A stretch of DNA of 5,608 bases, from contig JBELIG010000212.1 of NCBI GenBank assembly GCA_042091035.1, positions 1-5,608 of the forward strand, written 5' to 3'. This DNA comes from AM-2324 sp042091035. GTDB lineage: Bacteria > Bacteroidota > Bacteroidia > Chitinophagales > Saprospiraceae. Shown one piece after another: positions 1 to 5,608 of this stretch (its first letter is position 1; each line of letters begins with the position of its first letter). The translations under genes and the position numbers were made by a program. A model generated the notes under the pieces. The model made no database searches. It was not told where the DNA came from and was given only the letters and a program-made list of their open reading frames with translations.

Positions 1-1281
1 AGGAATCCCTACGAACTTTCCTTCGATGTGCTTGCTCAGTATTTAGTAACTCTTGCTGTTTCTGATGGCTTTTATCCCGATCAGATTTTAGAAGAAATAT
101 TGCAGACGCACGCATTTCAATATCTTGATCTGAATGAATGGCAATGGATTTTAAATTACATATCAAAAGGGTCTCAGAGTATGGAGGCCTATGATGAGTT
201 TAGACGAGTGGAAGTACTTGAGGATGGTATGTTCAAAGTAAACAGTAGGCGCGTGGCAATGCGTCATAGAATGCAAATTGGGACTATAGTAGGAGATGGA
301 GAACTCCGAGTGAAATTTGTAAAAGGGGGCTATTTGGGAACCGTAGAAGAGTGGTTTCTTTCAAAACTAGAGCCCGGTGATAGCTTTATTTTTGCAGGAA
401 GAGTGCTTCAGTTGGTTCGTATTCGAGAGATGATTGCTCAGGTGAAAATCTCTAGAGCTAAGAAGCCTAAAGTAGTGAGTTGGATGGGTGGACGGATGAC
501 TTTATCCGCTCAGTTGGGCGCTCTTTTAAGGGAAGAGATGCAAAACATGAAAGAGAATCGAAATGCTTGTAAGGAATTTAAAGCACTGAGTTCTTTCTTG
601 GAGAAGCAAGAAGCTTTGTCTGCAATTCCATCGTCAAATCAGTTGCTTATAGAATCCTTTGAATCTAGAGAAGGACATCATTTGTTGGTCTATCCTTTTG
701 AGGGTAGATATGTACATGAGGCAATGTGTGCATTGTTGGCTTATCGGATATCTCAAGAATTTCCAATCTCATTTTCTTTGGCCTATAATGATTATGGTTT
801 TGAGATCTTGTCTGATCAATTTGTAGACCCTGAACTAATACGGTCTAAAGCATTGCTTCGAGTAGAGGATATGCATGAAGATCTTTTGGAGAGTGTCAAT
901 GCTGCGGAGATTGCAAAGCGAACCTTCAGAGATATAGCAGTCATTTCAGGACTAGTTTTTACAGGACCACCCGATAAACGAAAAAAAGATAAGCACCTAC
1001 AATCCAGCGCCCAAATGTTTTTCTCTGTGTTTGAGGATTACGAACCTGAAAATTTACTGTTCAATCAGGCATATAGCGAAGTGTATGCTTATCAGTTTCA
1101 GCAGGAACGGATGGAGCAAGCTATGCAAAGAATGAGTAAACAAGAATTGCTGATTCAGTCCTGTCCAAAACCAAGTCCATTTTCTTTTCCTATTATTACA
1201 GATCGACTGCGAGCACGTATGAGTAGTGAAGCACTCGGAGATAAAATTAAACGTATGATTGCTGAATATACTAAAGCATAG
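1..1281 (+). CDS. Ligase-associated DNA damage response DEXH-box helicase (Lhr-like), C-terminal part
   Basis: This is the last 426 residues of a large Lhr-type ATP-dependent DNA helicase acting in the cytoplasm on damaged DNA. The frame is open from base 1 (first residues RNPYELSFDVLAQYLVT), so the GTG at 28 is internal and the true start lies upstream. Full-length relatives are roughly 800 residues, so the two RecA-like motor domains with the Walker motifs are missing here. What remains is the winged-helix and Lhr-core region (about residues 1-150), then the stretch with SWMGGRM (160-166), then the DEAD/H-associated C-terminal domain with its GHHLLVYPFEGRYVHEA segment. The identity is supported by this characteristic C-terminal sequence and by the directly following pdeM gene, the usual partner. 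In other genomes an ATP-dependent ligase and an exonuclease gene normally stand nearby; they are not visible here. The stop TAG is immediately followed by the pdeM start codon, which suggests co-transcription and translational coupling. I see no frameshift or unusual composition. Confidence 0.93.
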   Translation, partial: RNPYELSFDVLAQYLVTLAVSDGFYPDQILEEILQTHAFQYLDLNEWQWILNYISKGSQSMEAYDEFRRVEVLEDGMFKVNSRRVAMRHRMQIGTIVGDGELRVKFVKGGYLGTVEEWFLSKLEPGDSFIFAGRVLQLVRIREMIAQVKISRAKKPKVVSWMGGRMTLSAQLGALLREEMQNMKENRNACKEFKALSSFLEKQEALSAIPSSNQLLIESFESREGHHLLVYPFEGRYVHEAMCALLAYRISQEFPISFSLAYNDYGFEILSDQFVDPELIRSKALLRVEDMHEDLLESVNAAEIAKRTFRDIAVISGLVFTGPPDKRKKDKHLQSSAQMFFSVFEDYEPENLLFNQAYSEVYAYQFQQERMEQAMQRMSKQELLIQSCPKPSPFSFPIITDRLRARMSSEALGDKIKRMIAEYTKA

Positions 1282-1923
1282 ATGGAGGGTACACTGAAAA
1301 TAAGTATAGCAGACGAAGAGATGATACTACATCCATATGGAGCACTCTATTGGGTGCGTATGGATATGGTCCTTATAGCAGATCTTCATATTGGAAAAAT
1401 TGAACACTTCAGGAAGTCAGGTCTCGCCGTACCGGCAGGAATAGTGGAAGGAAATTTTAAAAGATTAGACAAGGTACTGGATACTTTTAAGCCAGCACAC
1501 ATCTACTTTTTGGGAGACCTTTTTCACAGTAAAAAAAATAGTGGCTGGGATCGATTTTTTAAGTGGATGGAAACTGTTTCCGTTCCAGTAAATCTCGTTT
1601 TAGGGAATCATGATCGGCATGACTTAAAATCAATTCCTAAAGGACTTATCAATATGATTTCAGACTTAGATATCGATAGATTTCTTTTGAGTCATCATCC
1701 AGAAGAACATGCAGGCAAATTCAATATTTGCGGGCATATTCATCCTGGAGTAGTAATCCGAGGGCGAGGAAAATCCTATGCCAAAAGTGCTTGTTTTGCA
1801 GTGGAGAAAAATCGACTTGTTTTACCTGCATTTGGCGTATTTACAGGCTTGCATCCTGTTGATTTAGAAAAATGTGCAGCGGTATATGTTTGTGCGGCGG
1901 ATGAAGTTTTGAGGTTGAAATAA
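1282..1923 (+). CDS. pdeM: Ligase-associated DNA damage response endonuclease PdeM (metallophosphoesterase)
   Basis: This is a complete 213-residue calcineurin-like metallophosphoesterase of the PdeM family, a predicted metal-dependent nuclease or phosphodiesterase in the ligase-linked repair cluster. The metal-binding motifs are all present in order: D34-x-H36 in LIADLHIGK, G78-D79 in FLGDLFH, G108-N109-H110-D111, H138-H139 in LLSHHP, and G151-H152-I153-H154. The LPAFGVFTG segment near the C-terminus is typical of this family and helps separate it from generic phosphoesterases. There is no signal peptide, so the protein should be cytoplasmic. The ATG directly abuts the helicase stop codon (TAG|ATG), with no intergenic base and no Shine-Dalgarno sequence, as expected in Bacteroidota. 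This favours expression from the helicase transcript. No clear terminator follows; the 96 bases to the next gene are AT-rich. Family assignment is confident, but the actual substrate cannot be read from the sequence. Confidence 0.94.
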   Translation: MEGTLKISIADEEMILHPYGALYWVRMDMVLIADLHIGKIEHFRKSGLAVPAGIVEGNFKRLDKVLDTFKPAHIYFLGDLFHSKKNSGWDRFFKWMETVSVPVNLVLGNHDRHDLKSIPKGLINMISDLDIDRFLLSHHPEEHAGKFNICGHIHPGVVIRGRGKSYAKSACFAVEKNRLVLPAFGVFTGLHPVDLEKCAAVYVCAADEVLRLK

Positions 1924-1973
1924 AGGTGAATTTAATGGGATGGTGAAGGAAGTGGTGTAACTTTTTATGCTAC

Positions 1974-2001
1974 TTCGTATTCTATTAAATAGATACGTTT
2001 A
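1974..2001 (+). promoter_or_regulatory. Weak candidate Bacteroidota promoter for the lipoprotein gene
   Basis: TACGTTTA at 1994-2001 matches seven of the eight positions of the Bacteroidota -7 element TAnnTTTG, including both free positions. TTCG at 1974-1977 is a one-mismatch version of the -33 TTTG, with a 16-base spacer, slightly short. Transcription would start around 2006-2008, giving a very short leader before the ATG at 2020. In such AT-rich DNA matches of this quality arise easily by chance, so this is only a candidate. Confidence 0.2.
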
Positions 2002-2019
2002 AATTTAAAACCATTAAGA

Positions 2020-2526
2020 ATGAAAAACAATTTATTGTCCATCCTACTTATAGGATATGCTAGCTTATCGCTTTGTTCTTGCTCCAATCAAACGAGTGAA
2101 AATGATAATTCAAGCAATGAAGCTCAGGTAGAATATGATACGATCATCACTTTTGATGCAAATACATTTGAAGAAACAGTAGAAATCGTTGAGCGTGCTG
2201 CTAAATCGGTTAAAGAAGTGATAAAGACAAAGCCTAAACCTAGCCTGCAGTATATGTCGATTAATAGAGGCGAATCAAAGGACACAATCATTGTTTTTTA
2301 TCCCGATAGCTATGAAGAAATGGTCTACGTTCAAGAGGCTGGAAAAGATCTTAGAACTTTGTTGTTAGAAATCCAAAAGGATAAATTAAAGGATGCTGCA
2401 GATTTTGATTTCATGTTTAACGAAGGAGAAAAATACGATACTATTGTGGCGTTTTATAATACTGATTTTAGATTGGATTCTTACTTGGTAGAGGCAGGGA
2501 CATTTTCTAAGAAGGATTTGAAATAA
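2020..2526 (+). CDS. Predicted lipoprotein with three diverged DTI repeats, function unknown
   Basis: I do not recognise this 168-residue protein. The N-terminus is a lipoprotein signal: two near-terminal residues K2 and N3, a hydrophobic core (L5-L18), then a lipobox LCS-C with C21 as the likely lipidated cysteine. After it comes a Ser/Asn/Glu-rich linker (22-38). The rest contains three copies of a roughly 21-residue unit beginning Asp-Thr-Ile: residues 40-60, 88-108 and 140-160. Each has DTI[IV]xF at the start, an aromatic residue (F50, Y98, F150) at unit position 11, and an E plus A or G at the end. Copies two and three share most, with NxGE before DTI, FY after it and EAG at the end. Residues 61-80 are Lys-rich. 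The protein is probably anchored in the cell envelope; possible roles (small binding or structural lipoprotein) are guesswork. It stands alone: 96 bases after pdeM and followed by a strong terminator. The ATG is chosen because it gives the complete signal sequence. Confidence 0.8.
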   Translation: MKNNLLSILLIGYASLSLCSCSNQTSENDNSSNEAQVEYDTIITFDANTFEETVEIVERAAKSVKEVIKTKPKPSLQYMSINRGESKDTIIVFYPDSYEEMVYVQEAGKDLRTLLLEIQKDKLKDAADFDFMFNEGEKYDTIVAFYNTDFRLDSYLVEAGTFSKKDLK

Positions 2527-2530
2527 CTGT

Positions 2531-2559
2531 TTTGTTTTTATAAATCAGCCCATTTTTTG
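2531..2559 (+). promoter_or_regulatory. Very tentative promoter upstream of the esterase gene
   Basis: TTTG at 2531-2534 is a perfect -33 element of the Bacteroidota type. After 17 bases comes ATTTTTTG at 2552-2559, which keeps the TTTG half of TAnnTTTG but has AT in place of TA. If used, transcription would begin close to base 2564-2566, at the foot of the hairpin that ends just before the esterase start codon. The loss of the TA pair is a serious weakness, and T-runs are common here. Confidence 0.15.
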
Positions 2560-2563
2560 CAAT

Positions 2564-2599
2564 AAAAAGAGTAAGTTTAATCAAACCTACTCTTTTTTT
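2564..2599 (+). terminator. Intrinsic terminator after the lipoprotein gene
   Basis: The arm at 2564-2578 (AAAAAGAGTAAGTTT) pairs with 2583-2597 (AAACCTACTCTTTTT) around a four-base loop AATC. This gives 14 pairs out of 15 with a single A·C mismatch (2574/2587). The 3' arm runs into seven consecutive T (2593-2599). It lies 37 bases after the lipoprotein stop codon. The A-run on the 5' side means the hairpin could also work on the opposite strand, but no converging gene exists here. It ends exactly one base before the ATG of the esterase gene at 2600. Confidence 0.85.
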
Positions 2600-3535
2600 A
2601 TGCAGTGTATTAGACGTGTATTTTTAAGCTTCTGTTTGTCAATACTTCCTATGCTTATCTTCGGACAGTCAATCGCTGTGGATACTTTTATGCTTTTCTT
2701 TTTAGGTGGGCAATCGAATATGGAGGGCTATGGGTTCAATGATCGATTGCCAGATACCCTAATGCATGACTATAAGGATGTGATGATCTTCCAAGGTAAT
2801 GCTGTAGCTGACGGCGAAACAGCAGGTGGTCTAGGGCTTTGGACTACTTTAGGACCTGGACACGGAGTTGGTTTTTCTTCTGATGGACATGAAAATAGAT
2901 TATCCGATCGATTTGGTTTGGAATTAACTTTGGCAGCAAGATTAGGTGCGGAGTATCCAAAAGAGTCAATTGCATTTATAAAGTATGCAAGAGGTGGTTC
3001 CTCCTTGGATAGTTTGTCTGCTCGATATTTTGGCTCCTGGGAGCCCTCCTACAAGGGCAAAGGAGGAGTCAATCAGTATGACCACTTTTTGGAAACTGTA
3101 AAGAACGCCTTTAGCTCTTCAGATATTAATAAGGACGGTCGGCTAGATGTATTAATTCCTAAAGGTATTTTTTGGATGCAGGGTGAAGGAGATGCCGAAA
3201 CATTGGAATCATCGGCTTATGACTATGAAAAAAATCTTCGGCAATTGATGGACTTGATGCGTCAGCAGTTTGGAAATCCAGAACTACCTGTTATCATAGG
3301 CAAGATATCGGATTCTGGTAGCGAAGATTCTTGGTTCGTATGGCCATATGGATCTATTGTAATGGATGCCCAGGAATCTTTTGTAAAGCATGACCCATAT
3401 GCAACTATCGTCCGATCAACTTCAAACTATTCTTATTCAGATATTTGGCATTATAATACGGAGGGCTATCTAGACCTTGGAAGAGCCTTTGCAGCTGCAT
3501 ATATTGAACTTGTCTCCAGAGTTAACAAAGATTAA
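2600..3535 (+). CDS. Exported sialate/carbohydrate O-acetylesterase (SASA domain, SGNH hydrolase, CE6-like)
   Basis: This 311-residue enzyme is predicted to remove O-acetyl groups from sugars (sialic acid or xylan-type glycans) outside the cytoplasm. Residues 1-22 form a signal peptide: R5-R6, a hydrophobic core, and a cleavage site near FG|QS, without a lipobox. The SGNH blocks are visible in order. GGQSNM (36-41) carries the nucleophile S39. KYARGGSSL (128-136) supplies the oxyanion glycine region. WMQGEGDA (192-199) is block III, where many relatives have GES rather than GEG. D281-I-W-H284 near the C-terminus provides the catalytic Asp/His. Length fits a single-domain family member. An insert at 175-183 (DINKDGRLD) resembles a calcium-binding loop. 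The start at 2600 is the only ATG giving the signal peptide, and no in-frame ATG exists upstream before a stop at 2519; it lies directly against the terminator T-run. The natural substrate cannot be decided from sequence; xylan acetylesterase and sialate O-acetylesterase are both possible. Confidence 0.88.
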   Translation: MQCIRRVFLSFCLSILPMLIFGQSIAVDTFMLFFLGGQSNMEGYGFNDRLPDTLMHDYKDVMIFQGNAVADGETAGGLGLWTTLGPGHGVGFSSDGHENRLSDRFGLELTLAARLGAEYPKESIAFIKYARGGSSLDSLSARYFGSWEPSYKGKGGVNQYDHFLETVKNAFSSSDINKDGRLDVLIPKGIFWMQGEGDAETLESSAYDYEKNLRQLMDLMRQQFGNPELPVIIGKISDSGSEDSWFVWPYGSIVMDAQESFVKHDPYATIVRSTSNYSYSDIWHYNTEGYLDLGRAFAAAYIELVSRVNKD

Positions 3536-3703
3536 AGTAGGAGAAAAATATTTGTAATAGGTACACCATTTTCAAAGTATCCAGCATCTTAAGTCCAAAC
3601 ATACTTAAAGCGTGTTGAAATAATTTACCCAAACAAATAATGTAGTCATAGGAGTTATTTAATTTTTAGATGGCCCAGATTCTACAGTCTTTTAACTATC
3701 AAT

Positions 3704-5607
3704 ATGAATTTTTTAAAACAATTTAAATTACTTTCCGTAGCCCTTTTTCTATTTGCATTTAATAGCACGTCTATTGCTCAGACTAAGTCAGATCGGCTTG
3801 ACCAACTTCTACAAAAATATTTCGAATACGGAAAATTTAATGGTTCTATCNNNNNNNNNNNNNNNNNNNNNNNNNNNNNNNNNNNNNNNNNNNNNNNNNN
3901 NNNNNNNNNNNNNNNNNNNNNNNNNNNNNNNNNNNNNNNNNNNNNNNNNNGCTTGACCAACTTCTACAAAAATATTTCGAATACGGAAAATTTAATGGTT
4001 CTATCCTAGTGTCTTTTGAAGATGAAATACTACTAAATAGCGGATATGGATATGCGAATATGGAGTGGGAGCAGAACAATGCGGCAAATACTAAGCATCG
4101 TTTAGGATCTGTAACAAAGCAATTCACAGCTATGCTTATTCTACAGCTTGCCGAGAAAGGTGACTTAGATTTGCATCAACCAATATCCACTTACCTGCCG
4201 GATTACCCTAAAAAGGTTGGTCAAGTAATTACAGCTCATCATTTATTGACGCATTCAGCGGGTATTCCAAATTACACGGCTATTCCAGGCTTTATTCAAT
4301 CCTATTCTATGGACGCTTTTAGTCCTGTGGAATTTCTTGATTTTTTCAAAGATCTAGATTTAGAATTTGAACCTGGGACACAGTTTAATTACAGTAATTC
4401 AGGATATTTCTTGCTGGGGTATATATTGGAAGAACTGACGGATATGTCATACGAAGACTTGTTGATTCAAAGAATTTTTGAGCCATTAGGTATGAAAAAT
4501 ACCGGTTATGATTCACATAGAGCAATTATAAGGAATAGAGCTGTAGGGTATGAAAAAAGTAGAAGATCGTACGTAAATTCTAGGTACTTGGATATGAGCG
4601 TTCCTTATGCTGCTGGATCTATGTATTCTACAACGGAAGATCTTGCAATTTGGGATGCAGCTCTCTATACAACTAAGCTTTTGAATGAGAAGTATATGAA
4701 CCTCTTTCTAGCACCTCATCAAGAAACAAATGAAGGCTTTTACTATGGTTATGGTTGGGGACATGGAGATCTTCCAATAGGTACAAGTTCTGATTTGGCG
4801 ACTGTTATTTCTCATGATGGAGGAATAAACGGGTTCAATACTCGAATAACAAAAATTAAAGCGGATAAGGCTCTTATAGTAATGCTCAATAATACGGGTG
4901 CTGCACCTCTAAGGGATATTGAAAATGCCATTCTTGCCGTGCTTTATGATAAATCATTTAATGAGCCTAAAGAATCATTAGCAAGAGAAACAGGAATACT
5001 GGCAGAAGAAGGTAAATATGTAGAGGCGATTAAGTTCTTTGAAGCTAATCTAGAAAATGAGGAATACGAATTTCTAGAATCTGATATCAATGAGCTAGGC
5101 TATCAGTTTTTAAATGCAAAAAACATGAAAGGAGCAGCCAGTGTATTTGAAGCAAACATGGTGCGTTTCCCAGAGTCATTTAATGTATATGATAGCTATG
5201 CAGAGGCTATGTTGTATGCTGGGAAAAGAAAGCAGGCGATAAAGTATTATGAGCGTTCTTTGGAGCTTAATCCAAATAATCAAAACGGGAAAAATATGTT
5301 GTCAAGAATGGGGGTTTCTTATACAGAGCAGCCTCAGTTGAAGTTATCAAGCGCCGATATGGAGCTTTATGTAGGTACATATGACATGGGACAAGGCTTT
5401 ATGATCAAGGTATTTCAGAAGGATAATACCCTTTTTGCTGACGCAACTGGGCAAGGAACCTTTGAACTTCAGCTCATTTCAGAGGCCAAGTTCTTGGCTT
5501 TAGGCATTAATGCCAATCTATCGTTTTTATCTGAAAATGGAGGTCGTATTACTGGACTGCATGTAGTTCATAGTGAAATGGATGTAAAGGGTAAGAAGTT
5601 AGACTAA
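3704..5607 (+). CDS. Exported S12-family serine hydrolase (beta-lactamase fold) with TPR and DUF3471-like domains, split by an assembly gap
   Basis: As written, the gene is broken by 100 Ns and a duplicated 55-base flank. Collapsing the overlap joins residue I49 (codon ending 3850) to L50 (codon at 4006) in frame, giving an intact 582-residue protein; numbers below refer to that form. Residues 1-25 are a signal peptide with cleavage SIA|Q. The penicillin-binding/beta-lactamase fold follows: S84-V-T-K87 (nucleophile and general base), LLTHSAGIPNY (129-139), Y178-S-N180, and H319-D-G-G322 in place of the KTG motif. This suggests an esterase or D-amino-acid peptidase role rather than antibiotic resistance. 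About three TPR-like helical pairs occupy 376-474, the last ending in ELNPNN. Residues 495-580 resemble DUF3471 (ELYVGTYD). The GTG at 4009 is an internal Val, not a start. The gene lies 168 bases after the esterase; that spacer shows no clear terminator or strong promoter, only TAATTTTT at 3660-3667 resembling a -7 element. Confidence 0.88.
3796..3850 (+). repeat. 55-base direct repeat, left copy, ending at the N gap
   Basis: This stretch, starting GCTTGACCAACTTC and ending GGTTCTATC, is identical over all 55 bases to 3951-4005. It stops at the last base before the Ns. It encodes the LDQLLQKYFEYGKFNGSI region of the serine hydrolase. It is best read as the end of one contig overlapping the start of the next, not a biological repeat. 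Confidence 0.95.
3851..3950. other. Assembly gap of 100 N, probably without missing sequence
   Basis: Exactly 100 undetermined bases, a conventional length for a gap of unknown size. Because the flanks duplicate each other exactly up to both gap edges, the true distance is probably negative (an overlap of 55 bases). The gap plus one repeat copy adds 155 bases, which is not divisible by three, so automatic gene calling splits the hydrolase here. Confidence 0.95.
3951..4005 (+). repeat. 55-base direct repeat, right copy, starting at the N gap
   Basis: Second copy of the 55 bases at 3796-3850, beginning at the first base after the Ns. The unique sequence that follows (from 4006) continues the hydrolase reading frame if the left copy is placed on top of it. 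Confidence 0.95.
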
Positions 5608-5608
5608 G

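Noticed and set aside
28..30. GTG at 28 as the start of a short independent gene
   Set aside because: The frame is open to base 1 and the upstream residues (RNPYELSFD) continue the conserved helicase sequence, so this is an internal codon of a truncated gene.
1998..2009. Perfect 12-base palindrome TTTAAATTTAAA upstream of the lipoprotein gene, possible operator
   Set aside because: It consists only of A and T in very AT-rich DNA, so it carries little information, and no second copy was found nearby.
3589..3608. Inverted repeat TTAAGT / ACTTAA downstream of the esterase gene as a terminator
   Set aside because: The stem is only six pairs, five of them A-T or T-A, with an eight-base loop and no T-run after it (followed by AGCGTGTTG).
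3796..4005. A possible genuine tandem duplication or phase-variation repeat in the hydrolase
   Set aside because: Both copies end exactly at gap edges, the gap is a round 100 N, and merging gives an intact frame. An assembly overlap explains everything more simply.
3753..4127. Several apparent short reading frames on both strands crossing or touching the N block
   Set aside because: They exist only because unknown codons are read through the Ns and because the 55-base overlap shifts the frame. They lack independent starts, motifs or export signals beyond those of the hydrolase gene.
4009..5607. Hydrolase as an antibiotic-resistance class C beta-lactamase
   Set aside because: The SxxK and YSN motifs are shared by the whole S12 group. 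The third motif is HDGG rather than KTG, and the TPR plus DUF3471-like tail is typical of esterase or peptidase-like relatives.

Overview
The window is an AT-rich stretch from a draft assembly of a Bacteroidota bacterium, probably a free-living member of the Cytophagales or Flavobacteriales type. Three observations point there: a ligase-associated DNA repair gene pair of the kind common in this phylum, start codons without Shine-Dalgarno sequences, and secreted proteins with Bacteroidota-style export signals (one lipobox and one A|Q cleavage site). All five genes are on the + strand. The lineage call is inference from gene content; no rRNA or other marker is present.

Bases 1-1923 hold the end of a DNA repair operon. 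It consists of the C-terminal half of a ligase-associated Lhr-type DEXH helicase, followed with no intervening base by the complete nuclease gene pdeM. In other genomes these two sit with an ATP-dependent DNA ligase and an exonuclease, which would lie upstream of this window. Bases 2020-2526 encode a small lipoprotein that I do not recognise; it is built from three diverged copies of a DTI-centred repeat. A strong intrinsic terminator follows and ends directly against the start codon of the next gene. That gene (2600-3535) encodes an exported SGNH-fold carbohydrate or sialate O-acetylesterase.

Bases 3704-5607 encode an exported S12-type serine hydrolase (beta-lactamase fold) with TPR repeats and a DUF3471-like C-terminal domain. 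As deposited, this gene is interrupted by 100 Ns. The gap is flanked by two identical 55-base copies that each end exactly at the gap edge. This looks like two overlapping contig ends joined by a scaffolder rather than biology. Collapsing the overlap restores one intact reading frame of 582 codons.

Functionally the window has two parts: a cytoplasmic DNA repair pair, then three separately transcribed-looking genes for envelope or secreted proteins. I see no mobile element, phage gene, CRISPR array, tRNA or rRNA. I found no convincing new multi-gene system; the least explained item is the three-repeat lipoprotein.
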